Origin: Nonomuraea maritima
GTDB lineage: Bacteria; Actinomycetota; Actinomycetes; Streptosporangiales; Streptosporangiaceae
Length of the DNA stretch: 64,000 bases
Direction of reading: 5' to 3'
NCBI RefSeq assembly: GCF_900100395.1
Contig: NZ_FNFB01000016.1
Coordinates: forward strand, 98,989-162,988
Both the position numbers and the translations under genes were made by a program. Position 1 is the first letter of the stretch. Each line of letters starts with the position of its first letter. Of this stretch, positions 18,558 to 26,785 are shown one piece after another. The notes beneath the pieces were generated by a model, which was given only the letters and a program-made list of their open reading frames with translations, was not told the origin of the DNA and did no database searches.

Positions 18558-19918
18558 CCGGCTCCACCCCGTACCGAGGGGGCTTCGCCCCGGTGGCCGA
18601 TGAGGTCACCGCCTTCGACCTCGCGGTCACCGGCCGCGTCCCGGCCGAGCTCAACGGCCGCTACCTGCGCATCGGCCCCAACCCGCTGAGCCTCGACGAT
18701 CCGTCCGCGGGTCACCTGTTCCTCGGCGAGGGCATGGTGCACGGGGTGCGGCTGCGCGACGGCCGCGCCGAGTGGTACCGCAACCGCTGGATCCGCAACG
18801 CCGCCGTCGCCCGGCGGCTCGGCGAAGAGCCCCGACCAGGGCCCGTGCACGCGGGCATGGACTTCGCGGCCAACACGCACGTCATCGGGCACGCCGGGCG
18901 CACGTTCGCGACCGTCGAGGCGGGTGCGCTGCCGTACGAGCTGGGGTACGAGCTCGACACCGTCGGCTCGTGCGACTTCGGCGGCGGCCTGCCGGGCGGG
19001 TTCGCCGCGCACACCCACACCGATCCCGCCACCGGGGAGCTGCACGCGCTGGCGTACTTCTTCGGGTGGGACCACCACCAGCACATCGTGATCGACCCCA
19101 AGGGCACGGTGACGCAGGTGCGCGACATCCCCGTCGCGGACAAGCCGATGGCGCACGACTTCGCCCTCACCGAGCGGTACGTCGTGATCTACGACCTGCC
19201 GGTCACGTTCAGCATGGCCCACGCCGAGAAGGGGGTGTCGCTCCCGTACGCGTGGAACGACGACCACCCGCCGCGGCTCGGCCTCCTGTCGCGGGTGACC
19301 GGGCAGGTGCGGTGGGTGGAGGCGCCGTCGTGCTGGGTCTTCCACACCCTCAACGCCTACGACGACGGCGACGAGGTGGTCGTGGACGTCGTCAGCTACC
19401 CCAAGCGGTTCGTGGACGCCCGCCTCGATCTCGGCGGCCTGCCCACGCTCGACCGGTGGCGGGTGCACCCGGCGACCGGCAGGCTCCGGTCCACGCGCCT
19501 CGACGACCGGCCGCAGGAGTTCCCGCGCATGGACGAGCGCCGCACCGGACGCCCGTACCGTTACGGCTACACCGCGATCACCCGTGACCTCACCGACATC
19601 GTGTTCCCCGGCGGCGCAGAACTGGAGGACCTGCCCGACGGCGCCTTCGACAACACCCTGGTCAAGCACGACCTGGAGCGCGGAGCCCAGGAGCAGCGGC
19701 GGTTCGGGCGCGGCGCGTACGTGGGAGAGCCGGTGTTCGTCCCCTCGGGCGAGGCCGAGGACGACGGCTACGTGCTCGCGTACGTCAACGACCCGGCCAG
19801 GGGCGCGGCCGACCTGGTGATCCTGTCCGCCCGCGACTTCACCGGCGAGCCCGTCGCCGTCGTGCACCTGCCCGCCCGCGTGCCGCTCGGTTTCCACGGC
19901 AGCTGGATCGCCGACTGA
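18554..19918 (+). CDS. Carotenoid oxygenase (RPE65/carotenoid cleavage dioxygenase family)
   Basis: A 454-aa non-haem iron enzyme. It begins with the family block GRVPAELNGRYLRIGPNP and has candidate Fe(II)-binding histidines in each beta-propeller blade: His153 (FAAHTHTD), His201 (MAHDFALT), His264 (WVFHTLNAY) and His448 (LGFHGSW). Members cleave carotenoid or stilbene double bonds with O2. ATG 18554 was chosen because it overlaps the TetR stop; the longer upstream frame lies inside the regulator gene. Its location inside the otherwise conserved rluB–cmk interval points to an insertion. Confidence 0.93.
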   Translation: MTGSTPYRGGFAPVADEVTAFDLAVTGRVPAELNGRYLRIGPNPLSLDDPSAGHLFLGEGMVHGVRLRDGRAEWYRNRWIRNAAVARRLGEEPRPGPVHAGMDFAANTHVIGHAGRTFATVEAGALPYELGYELDTVGSCDFGGGLPGGFAAHTHTDPATGELHALAYFFGWDHHQHIVIDPKGTVTQVRDIPVADKPMAHDFALTERYVVIYDLPVTFSMAHAEKGVSLPYAWNDDHPPRLGLLSRVTGQVRWVEAPSCWVFHTLNAYDDGDEVVVDVVSYPKRFVDARLDLGGLPTLDRWRVHPATGRLRSTRLDDRPQEFPRMDERRTGRPYRYGYTAITRDLTDIVFPGGAELEDLPDGAFDNTLVKHDLERGAQEQRRFGRGAYVGEPVFVPSGEAEDDGYVLAYVNDPARGAADLVILSARDFTGEPVAVVHLPARVPLGFHGSWIAD

Positions 19919-19970
19919 GCCGGACACGGTAGCCTCTTCGCGTCGGACAAAACGTGAAGAGGGAGAGGCC

Positions 19971-20672
19971 GTGACCGGTCTGGTCGTCGCCATGGACGGC
20001 CCTTCGGGGTCGGGTAAGTCGAGCGTGTCGCGCGGAGTCGCCCGAGCGCTGGGCCTGCGTTACCTCGACACCGGGGCGATGTACCGCGCGATGACCTGGT
20101 GGATGCTGCGTGAGGGCGTCGACCTCGGCGACCCCGCGGCCGTCGCCGCCAGGTGCCCCGCGCCGGTGATCGTCTCCGGCACCGACCCCGACGGCCCCAC
20201 GATCCACGTCGACGGCGTCGACGTGGCCGAACCGATCAGAGGGGCCGACGTCACCGGAGCCGTCTCCGTCGTCGCCGCCGTGCCCGAGGTGCGGGCCCGG
20301 CTCGTCGACCTGCAGCGCGAGGTCATCGGCGAGGGCGGCATCGTGGTCGAGGGCCGTGACATCGGCACGGTCGTCTGCCCCGAGGCTCCCGTCAAGGTCT
20401 ACCTGACGGCCAGCCCCGAGGCCCGCGCCCGCCGGCGCAGCGCCGAGGTGGCCGGTTCGACGGTGGAGGCGCAGCAGGAGGCCATGGCCAAGCGCGACAC
20501 GCTCGACTCGACACGCAAGACCGACCCCTTGTCGATGGCGGCAGGCGCCGTCGAACTCGACACCACCGAGCTGACTCTCGACGAGGTCGTCACGGCGGTG
20601 CTGAGGCTGGTCGCCGAGCGCGGCGGACACACGTCCGCGGGCGTCGGCGACCCGATACACGAGCGCACCTGA
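19971..20672 (+). CDS. cmk: Cytidylate kinase
   Basis: A 233-aa CMP/dCMP kinase with P-loop MDGPSGSGKSSVSRGVA, the LRYLDTGAMYRA substrate segment, the IVVEGRDIGTVV motif and the RRRSAEVAG lid region. It phosphorylates CMP and dCMP with ATP. Start GTG 19971, with a GAGGGAGAGG ribosome site upstream. The cmk–der adjacency is conserved across actinobacteria, so despite the inserted genes upstream this belongs to the same ancestral block as rluB. Confidence 0.96.
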   Translation: MTGLVVAMDGPSGSGKSSVSRGVARALGLRYLDTGAMYRAMTWWMLREGVDLGDPAAVAARCPAPVIVSGTDPDGPTIHVDGVDVAEPIRGADVTGAVSVVAAVPEVRARLVDLQREVIGEGGIVVEGRDIGTVVCPEAPVKVYLTASPEARARRRSAEVAGSTVEAQQEAMAKRDTLDSTRKTDPLSMAAGAVELDTTELTLDEVVTAVLRLVAERGGHTSAGVGDPIHERT

Positions 20673-20711
20673 CCCGATCGGGTGCGGGACTCACATTAAG
20701 GACGAAGAACT

Positions 20712-22103
20712 GTGTCTACGGGGGACTGGGTCGAGGCCGACCTCGACGATTTCGAGATCACCGAGCACGGCGACCAGACGCCGCTGCCCGTCGTCGCCAT
20801 TGTGGGGCGGCCCAACGTCGGCAAGTCCACGCTGGTCAACCGCATCATCGGCCGCCGTGAAGCGGTCGTGGAGGACGTCCCTGGCGTCACCCGCGACCGC
20901 GTCACCTACGAGGCCAACTGGCGCGGCCGCCGCTTCACGGTGGTCGACACCGGCGGCTGGGACCCCGACGCCACCGGGATGAACCTGCGCATCGCCGAGC
21001 AGGCCCAGGTCGCCGTCGAACTGGCCGACGTCATCGTGTTCGTCGTCGACGCCACCGTGGGCGCGACCGACGCCGACGAGATCGTGGGCTCGGTGCTGCG
21101 GCAGTCGGGCAAGCCCGTCATCCTGGCCGCCAACAAGGTCGACAACCAGCAGCTCGAACTCGAGGCCGCCGGGCTGTGGGGGCTCGGGCTGGGGGAGCCG
21201 TACCCGGTGTCGGCGCTGCACGGCCGGTCGAGCGGCGACCTGCTCGACGTGGTGCTCCAGGCGCTGCCCGAGACGCCCGCGGTCACCTTCGAGACCGAAC
21301 GCGGGCCCTCCCGCGTCGCGCTGCTGGGCAAGCCCAACGTCGGCAAGTCCTCCCTGCTCAACAAGCTGGCGGGGGAAGAGCGCGTGCTGGTCGACCCGAT
21401 GGCCGGCACCACCCGCGACCCCGTCGACGAGCTCGTCGAGCTGGGCGGGCGCACCTGGCGCTTCGTCGACACGGCCGGCATCCGGCGGCGCGACCGCGAG
21501 CTCCAGGGCGCCGACTTCTACGCCGCCATGCGGACGCGCGCCGCGCTGGAGCGCACCGAGGTGGCGGTCGTGCTGATCGACGCCAGCGAGCCGCTCACCG
21601 AGCAGGACCTCCGCATCATCGGCCTGGTGATCGAGTCGGGCCGGGCCATGGTGGTGGCCTTCAACAAGTGGGACCTCGTCGACGAGGACCGCCGCTACTA
21701 CCTGGAGAAGGAGATCGACCGGCAGCTCGTCCGCACCCCGTGGGCGCTGCGCGTCAACATCTCCGCCAAGACCGGCAGGCACGTCGACCGGCTGGTCCCG
21801 GCACTGGAGAAGGCGCTCGACTCCTGGTCCACCCGGGTGCCGACGTCCCGGCTCAACGCGTTCCTCACCGAGCTGGTGCAGCAGACGCCGCCGCCGGTGC
21901 GGGGCGGCAAGCAACCGAAGATCCTCTTCGCCACGCAGGCGTCCGTCGAGCCGCCGAAGTTCGTGCTGTTCACCTCCGGCTGGCTGGAGGACACGTACCG
22001 GCGCTTCATCGAGCGGCGCATCCGTGAGGAGTTCGGCTTCGCGGGCTCGCCGATCGAGGTCACGATGAAGATCCGCGAGAAGCGCCAGAAGAAGGACAAG
22101 TAA
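20712..22103 (+). CDS. der: Ribosome-associated GTPase Der (EngA)
   Basis: A 463-aa protein with two tandem GTPase domains. G1 motifs are GRPNVGKSTL (residue about 34) and GKPNVGKSSL (about 208), each followed by DTGGW / DTAGI (G3) and NKVD / NKWD (G4). The C-terminal KH-like domain ends in a Lys-rich tail. It is required for 50S subunit assembly. Start GTG 20712. The stop is followed within 2 nt by a long inverted repeat and then by the T-box leader of the next gene. Confidence 0.97.
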   Translation: MSTGDWVEADLDDFEITEHGDQTPLPVVAIVGRPNVGKSTLVNRIIGRREAVVEDVPGVTRDRVTYEANWRGRRFTVVDTGGWDPDATGMNLRIAEQAQVAVELADVIVFVVDATVGATDADEIVGSVLRQSGKPVILAANKVDNQQLELEAAGLWGLGLGEPYPVSALHGRSSGDLLDVVLQALPETPAVTFETERGPSRVALLGKPNVGKSSLLNKLAGEERVLVDPMAGTTRDPVDELVELGGRTWRFVDTAGIRRRDRELQGADFYAAMRTRAALERTEVAVVLIDASEPLTEQDLRIIGLVIESGRAMVVAFNKWDLVDEDRRYYLEKEIDRQLVRTPWALRVNISAKTGRHVDRLVPALEKALDSWSTRVPTSRLNAFLTELVQQTPPPVRGGKQPKILFATQASVEPPKFVLFTSGWLEDTYRRFIERRIREEFGFAGSPIEVTMKIREKRQKKDK

Positions 22104-22105
22104 AG

Positions 22106-22151
22106 CGCGTTGCCGCCGGTCCCATGTGCTCGTAGGATCGGCGGCAACGCG
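22106..22151. repeat. 13-bp perfect inverted repeat after der, overlapping a promoter
   Basis: CGCGTTGCCGCCG (22106–22118) and CGGCGGCAACGCG (22139–22151) are exact complements separated by 20 nt. As RNA it would form a stable stem right after the der stop and could act as a terminator. As DNA it encloses the -35/-10 pair driving the T-box leader, so it might also be an operator. Confidence 0.7.
22110..22138 (+). promoter_or_regulatory. Sigma-70-type promoter for the T-box/aspartyl-tRNA synthetase transcript
   Basis: TTGCCG (22110–22115) and TAGGAT (22133–22138) are separated by exactly 17 nt and lie just upstream of the first T-box stem. This is a good match to the vegetative promoter consensus. 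Confidence 0.55.
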
Positions 22152-22391
22152 TTGACGGAGACGAGTAACCAGCGGACCGCGCAGGTCCAGAGAGCCGCCG
22201 GAAGCTGTGAAGGCGGCCCCGCGCCCCGCTGGTGAAGACACTCCCGAGTGCGGGGAGGCAATGCCCCGCCGGCCTGACCCCCGTCACAGGGTCGATCAAG
22301 GCCGCTTCCACGAGGCGGCGAAAGTGCGGTGGCACCGGGAGCTCCCTTCTCCCCCGCACTCCCAAGGGGTCATGCACTTCCGTGAGGAGCT
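22152..22391 (+). promoter_or_regulatory. T-box riboswitch, aspartate specifier (GAC)
   Basis: The leader has the canonical T-box order. Stem I starts with the AGTA of the specifier loop (22164–22167), then the AG bulge AGAGAG (22189–22194) and distal loop region. On the 3' side GAA-GAC-AC (22234–22240) places the specifier codon GAC (22237–22239), read by tRNA-Asp. The T-box itself lies in GCGGTGGCACC, with UGGC at 22330–22333. UGGC pairs with a GCCA tRNA end, and G is the discriminator base of tRNA-Asp. No T tract follows. Instead AGCTCC (22340–22345) is complementary to GGAGCT (22386–22391), which contains the ribosome site. I infer translational control by uncharged tRNA-Asp. Confidence 0.88.
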
Positions 22392-22394
22392 GTA

Positions 22395-23660
22395 ATGATC
22401 TCTCGTGTCATGTCGGCGGAGCTCGCTGAGCACGCCGGACAACGAGTGACGATCGCCGGTTGGGTCCATCGCCGCCGGCGGCTGAAATCCGTGTCCTTCC
22501 TCGTCGTCAGAGACCGTACCGGGCTGGCCCAGACCGTCACGGCCGCCGGTGACCTGCCTCCGGAGGAGAGCGTCGTCGCGGTCACCGGCACGGTGACCGC
22601 GGGCCCGCAGGCGCCCGGGGGCTTCGAACTGGTCTCACCCGAGATCGAGGTGCTGGCGGAGCCGTGCGCGCCGCCGCCGTTCGACCTCTACCGGCCCGTC
22701 GTCGGGGCCGGGCTGCCGACGATTCTCGACCACGCGCCGGTCGCGCTGCGCCATCCGCTCCTGCGGGCGCCCCTGGAGATCTCCGCCGCGAGCGTGGCGG
22801 GTTTCCGTGAGACGCTCGACCGGCTCGGGTTCACCGAGATCCACACGCCGAAGATCGTCGGCTCGGCGACCGAGTCCGGCGCGAACGTCTTCGGCATCGA
22901 CTACTTCGGCAGGCCCGCGTACCTGGCGCAGTCACCGCAGTTCTACAAGCAGGCCATGGTGGGGGTGTTCGAGCGGGTGTACGAGGTCGGCCCGGTGTTC
23001 CGCGCCGAGCCGCACGACACCGTACGCCACCTGGCCCAGTACACGAGCCTCGACGCCGAGCTGGGCTTCGTACGCGACCATCGCGACGTGATGGCGGTGC
23101 TGCGGGAGGCCGTGGCCGGCATGCTGGAGTCGGTACGCCACCGCGCCCCCGAGGCCCTCACCCTGCTCGGCGTCACACTGCCGGACGCGCCCGCCGAGAT
23201 CCCGGCCGTGCACTTCACCGAGGCGCAGCGGATGACGTCGTCCGACGAGCCCGACCTGTCGCCCGAGCAGGAGCGGTGGCTGTCGGAGTGGGCGCTGCGG
23301 GAGCACGGCTCGGAGTTCCTCTTCGTCACCGGCTATCCGATGTCCAAGCGGCCTTTCTACACCCATCCCGACCCGGACCTTCCGGGGTACTCCAACGGCT
23401 TCGACCTGCTGTTCCGCGGGCTGGAGCTGGTGACGGGCGGGCAACGCCTGCACCGCCACGACGACTACGTGCGCGCCCTGGCCGACCGGGGTGAGGGCAC
23501 GGAGGCGTACGAGGGGTATCTGCAGGCGTTCCGGTACGGGATGCCGCCGCACGGCGGGTTCGCGCTCGGTCTGGAACGGTGGACGGCACGGCTGACGGGC
23601 GCCACCAACATCCGCCAGACCACCGCCTTCCCCCGCGACCTCCACCGCCTCACCCCGTAG
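22395..23660 (+). CDS. Aspartyl-tRNA synthetase, archaeal/non-bacterial type
   Basis: A 421-aa class II synthetase with an N-terminal OB-fold anticodon domain (VTIAGWVHRRRRLKSVSFLVVRD), motif 2 region VFRAEPHDTVRHLAQYTSLDAELGF and motif 3 FALGLERWTARLTG. The size and lack of the bacterial GAD insertion place it with archaeal-type AspRS/AsnRS. The GAC specifier of its T-box identifies the amino acid as aspartate. The bacterial-type AspRS gene is presumably elsewhere, so this is likely a second enzyme, possibly non-discriminating or inhibitor-resistant. ATG 22395 has GAGGAG 6 nt upstream, the site controlled by the leader. Confidence 0.88.
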   Translation: MISRVMSAELAEHAGQRVTIAGWVHRRRRLKSVSFLVVRDRTGLAQTVTAAGDLPPEESVVAVTGTVTAGPQAPGGFELVSPEIEVLAEPCAPPPFDLYRPVVGAGLPTILDHAPVALRHPLLRAPLEISAASVAGFRETLDRLGFTEIHTPKIVGSATESGANVFGIDYFGRPAYLAQSPQFYKQAMVGVFERVYEVGPVFRAEPHDTVRHLAQYTSLDAELGFVRDHRDVMAVLREAVAGMLESVRHRAPEALTLLGVTLPDAPAEIPAVHFTEAQRMTSSDEPDLSPEQERWLSEWALREHGSEFLFVTGYPMSKRPFYTHPDPDLPGYSNGFDLLFRGLELVTGGQRLHRHDDYVRALADRGEGTEAYEGYLQAFRYGMPPHGGFALGLERWTARLTGATNIRQTTAFPRDLHRLTP

Positions 23661-23716
23661 GCCCGGGGGGCGCGGCGCGTCCCGTCTCTCATCGTGGGTC
23701 GGTGTCGCGCCGCTCT

Positions 23717-23752
23717 CGCCTGGCACGCTCGCGTTCGCGCGCGTGCCAGGCG
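23717..23752. terminator. Bidirectional terminator hairpin between aspartyl-tRNA synthetase and exporter genes
   Basis: CGCCTGGCACGC (23717–23728) pairs perfectly with GCGTGCCAGGCG (23741–23752), and the loop can form a further CGCG/CGCG stem. It lies in the convergent gap, so it can serve both strands. Confidence 0.65.
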
Positions 23753-23790
23753 GGTTCGGGCTGTGCCTTCTCTCGTCGGCACGCCGGAGG

Positions 23791-25581
23791 TCAGCGCCCG
23801 GTCAGCTCGCGGCGGACGCGCTGCTCGCGGCGCGGCACGAGCAGCGCGACCGCCGCGCCCACCACACAGACCACGGACGTGACGAGGAACATCTCGGTGT
23901 ACTCGGTGTGCAGCGCCGCCCGCACCTGCGCGGTGTAGTCGGCGAGCCGCCGCTGGAAGGTGTCCGGGTCGACGCCGAACGGCAGCGGCGTGTCGAGGTC
24001 GGCCGTCAGCGACTGGAACCGGTGGAAGCCCCACGCGGACACGGCGGCGATGCCGATCAGCATGCCCATCATCCGGGCCACCACGACGGCCGCCGAGGCC
24101 ACGCCGTGCTGCGCGGCCGTGCTCGCCCGCAGCACGGCGGCGGAGACCGGCGCGATCACCAGGCCGAGCCCGAGCCCGGCGACGATCAGGTCACGGTCGA
24201 GGGTCGTGCCCGCGCCGGCCAGATCGAGCGGCCAGCGGCTCATCAGCGTGTAACCGGCCGCCGCCACGACCATGCCCGCCACGGCCACGTACCGGTCGCC
24301 CAGCCGGCGGGCCAGCACGCCGCCCAGCAGTGCGCTCACCGTCAGAGCGGCGAGGAAACGCGCGAGGAACAGCGCCGCGTCGAGCTCGTCCAGGCCGAGC
24401 AGGGTCTGGGCGGTGAGCGGGACGAACACCATGGTGACGAGCAGCGCCGCGCCGGTCAGGAAGCTCACGGCGAGGGTGGCGAGCAGCGGGATCTTGGGAA
24501 GGCCGGTGAGGTCGAGGAGCCGTACCGGGGAGCGGATCTCCCACCGGACGAACCCACCCGCCGCCACCAGGCCCGCCGCGATGAGCGGCATCCCCCATGG
24601 CGGCAGAACCGCGTGCGCCGGGTCGGGGTTGTACAACCCGACCACCAGCAACCCGAGCGCCACCGCCAACAACACCCCACCCACCACATCAACCCGCCGC
24701 GGCCCGCCCCGCACCTCGTCGCCGGGACGCCGATCGGCAGCACGGACCTCTCCGGACGTGCGGGTGTCTTCCGCGGTGGGAGTGGGGACGTTCTCCGCTC
24801 CTGCCACGGCCTCTGTGGGGATCGCGGTGGGGACGGTGTTCTTCAGCGTGGGGCCGCCCTCTGTGGTGGCCGCGGCATCTGCTGGAACTGTTGTGGAGGT
24901 GGCCGCTTTCGTGGGGAGGGCGGGGCTGGTCGGGGTGGTGGGACGCGGGTCGCCCTCAGATGGTCGGGGGGTGGGGCGGAGGCGGGGTGGTGGGGGGAGG
25001 GTGAGGTGGATGGCGACGGCGGTCAGGGCGGTCAGGGGGAGGTTGATCCAGAAGATGGTGTGCCAGCCGCCGAGCTCCACCCCTGCCACCACCGTGCTCG
25101 GTGTCAGCGCCAGCAGGCCGCCGTACAGGGGGCCGAGGGCGCTGCCGAGTTCCTGGGCCGCGCCCACCGCGCCGAGCGCCACCGGGCGGTCCGTCTCGTC
25201 CCACAGGTCGCCGATGAGCGCCATCGTGATCGGCAGCAGCGCGCCTCCGGCGACCCCCTGCACGGTACGCCCGGCCACCACCATCAGCTCACCGGCGGCC
25301 AGCGCCGTCAGCACCGAGCCGAGCGCGAACACCGCCAGGCAGGCGTGGATGAGCGGACGCCGGCCGTACCGGTCGGACAGCTGGCCGAGCAGCGGCATCG
25401 CGGCGACGTACCCGAGCAGGAAACCCGTGACGATCGGGGTGGCCCGCTCGAGGCGGTTGAGCGGGATGCCGACGTCGGCGGCGACGGCGGCGAGGACGGT
25501 CACCACCACGTACGCGTCGAGCGCGGCGAGCAGCACCACGGCGCCGCCCGCGGCGAGCACGACGCGGCGGGCGCGCCTCAT
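23791..25581 (-). CDS. MFS exporter, P55-like (partner of LprG)
   Basis: A 596-aa DHA2-type major facilitator with about 14 predicted helices and the MFS motif GQLSDRYGRRPL after TM2. The gene order lipoprotein LprG then MFS with a 4-nt overlap is that of the mycobacterial Rv1411c–Rv1410c (lprG–p55) operon, whose products export triacylglycerides and affect drug tolerance. Here a hydrophilic Pro/Thr-rich loop of about 100 residues (about 205–305) is inserted between the two halves, making the protein longer than mycobacterial P55. Identification with P55 rests on family plus context; the transported lipid is inferred. Confidence 0.82.
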   Translation of the reverse strand: MRRARRVVLAAGGAVVLLAALDAYVVVTVLAAVAADVGIPLNRLERATPIVTGFLLGYVAAMPLLGQLSDRYGRRPLIHACLAVFALGSVLTALAAGELMVVAGRTVQGVAGGALLPITMALIGDLWDETDRPVALGAVGAAQELGSALGPLYGGLLALTPSTVVAGVELGGWHTIFWINLPLTALTAVAIHLTLPPPPRLRPTPRPSEGDPRPTTPTSPALPTKAATSTTVPADAAATTEGGPTLKNTVPTAIPTEAVAGAENVPTPTAEDTRTSGEVRAADRRPGDEVRGGPRRVDVVGGVLLAVALGLLVVGLYNPDPAHAVLPPWGMPLIAAGLVAAGGFVRWEIRSPVRLLDLTGLPKIPLLATLAVSFLTGAALLVTMVFVPLTAQTLLGLDELDAALFLARFLAALTVSALLGGVLARRLGDRYVAVAGMVVAAAGYTLMSRWPLDLAGAGTTLDRDLIVAGLGLGLVIAPVSAAVLRASTAAQHGVASAAVVVARMMGMLIGIAAVSAWGFHRFQSLTADLDTPLPFGVDPDTFQRRLADYTAQVRAALHTEYTEMFLVTSVVCVVGAAVALLVPRREQRVRRELTGR

Positions 25582-26231
25582 CCGGCGGCGGGCGGCGTGA
25601 TCGTGATCGGCGCGTCGTAGTCGCTGAAGGACACCGTCACCGTGCCGCCCTGCAGCGGGACGCCGGCCTTGCTGAGCCGGCTGGTGGCCCGGTCGATCCA
25701 GACCGTGCCGGTGACGCCCTGCGTGACGCCGGGGACGATCTGGCCGAGCACCTGGCCGGAGAAGGTGGCGGCGACCCGGTAGGCGTCACCGTCGACGGCC
25801 TCGACCTTCGGATCGGTGGCCGAGGCGAGCAGCTGCGCGATGCCCTTGGTCGGCTTGAGGATCACCGAGGGGTCGTAGAGCTGCGCGAGCTGCTCACGGG
25901 TCATCTTCTGGTAGCCGCCGGTCGGGCCCTTGAAGTGGACGGTGTCGCCGACCAGGGTGAAGGAGACCTCCTGCAGCGTGCCCAGCACGTCGAGGGTGAT
26001 GGTGCCGTCGGCGTCGCCCGCGGCGGTGAGCCTGCCGTCGGCCGTACGGACGGGAACGTTCGGCTTGCCTTCGGTCGTGATCGAGAAACCGGCGGTCTTG
26101 ACGGTCTTCATGGCCTCGGCGGCCTTGGTCATCAGCTCAGGCCCCGAGGGCAGCTCAGCCCCGGCGCCGCCGCCGGACGAGCACGCCGCCGTCAGCGCGA
26201 GAACTGCCACGATCATGAGCTTTCTGAGCAT
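25578..26231 (-). CDS. lprG: LprG/LppX-family lipoprotein
   Basis: A 217-aa protein with a lipoprotein signal peptide (MLRKLMIVAVLALTAAC, modified Cys17) and a single LppX_LprAFG domain: MKTVKTAGFSITTEGKP, DVLGTLQEVSFTLVGDTV and GVTGTVWIDRATSRL. In mycobacteria LprG carries triacylated lipids in a hydrophobic cavity across the periplasm for the P55 exporter. The downstream MFS gene overlaps the stop by 4 nt, supporting a coupled lipid-export pair in the outer leaflet of the membrane. It follows the MarR gene on the same strand after 60 nt. Confidence 0.88.
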   Translation of the reverse strand: MLRKLMIVAVLALTAACSSGGGAGAELPSGPELMTKAAEAMKTVKTAGFSITTEGKPNVPVRTADGRLTAAGDADGTITLDVLGTLQEVSFTLVGDTVHFKGPTGGYQKMTREQLAQLYDPSVILKPTKGIAQLLASATDPKVEAVDGDAYRVAATFSGQVLGQIVPGVTQGVTGTVWIDRATSRLSKAGVPLQGGTVTVSFSDYDAPITITPPAAG

Positions 26232-26291
26232 GAGCGGATCGTAGCGACCACCACCGACCGTCCGCGCGGCGTGGACGATATCGGTTGGGTG

Positions 26292-26750
26292 TCAGCGCAG
26301 CTTCTTCAGGTGGTCGACGATCGGCGCGTACCAGGTCTCGATGGCGGCGAGCTGCTCGTCGGTCAGCCGGTCGACGAAGTGCTCGCGGACGCTGAGCACG
26401 TGGGACGGCGCCACCCGCTGGATCGTCTCCCAGCCCTCGTCGGTCAGCACCGCGAAGGTGCCGCGCCGGTCGTCGCGGCAGTCCTCGCGCCGCACCAGCC
26501 CCTTGGCCTCCATCCGGGAGATCTGGTGGGACAGGCGGCTGCGCGACTGGATGGTGGCGTCGGCCAGGTCGCTCATCCGCATGCGGCGATCGGGGCTCTC
26601 TGACAGGTTGACGAGGATTTCGTAGTCGTTCAGCGACAGAGAGTATTCCTGCAGCTCGCGGTCGAGCCGATGGAGCAGCAGTTTGTTCAGCGCCAGATGC
26701 GTACGCCAGGCACGCTGCTCGGCGGGAGATAGCCAGTGAGGCGCGCTCAT
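26292..26750 (-). CDS. MarR-family transcriptional regulator
   Basis: A 152-aa winged-helix regulator: SLNDYEILVNLSESPDRRMRMSDLADATIQSRSRLSHQISRMEAKGLVRREDCRDDRRGTFAVLTDEG covers the recognition helix and the DxRG wing. The ATG at 26750 (MSAPHWLSPA) gives the normal length; the frame extends much further upstream, but that part is the shadow of the divergent transporter gene. The 34-nt divergent gap contains a 7-bp inverted repeat that overlaps the transporter start, so the protein probably represses itself and the CDF gene. Confidence 0.92.
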   Translation of the reverse strand: MSAPHWLSPAEQRAWRTHLALNKLLLHRLDRELQEYSLSLNDYEILVNLSESPDRRMRMSDLADATIQSRSRLSHQISRMEAKGLVRREDCRDDRRGTFAVLTDEGWETIQRVAPSHVLSVREHFVDRLTDEQLAAIETWYAPIVDHLKKLR

Positions 26751-26761
26751 GATCCCCAATC

Positions 26762-26785
26762 TAGCGCACGTAGAGTGATGCGCTA
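26762..26785. promoter_or_regulatory. Probable MarR operator, inverted repeat between marR and CDF gene
   Basis: TAGCGCA (26762–26768) and TGCGCTA (26779–26785) form a 7-10-7 palindrome that fills the divergent gap and ends on the first base of the transporter ATG. MarR dimers bind palindromes of about this size. Confidence 0.5.
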
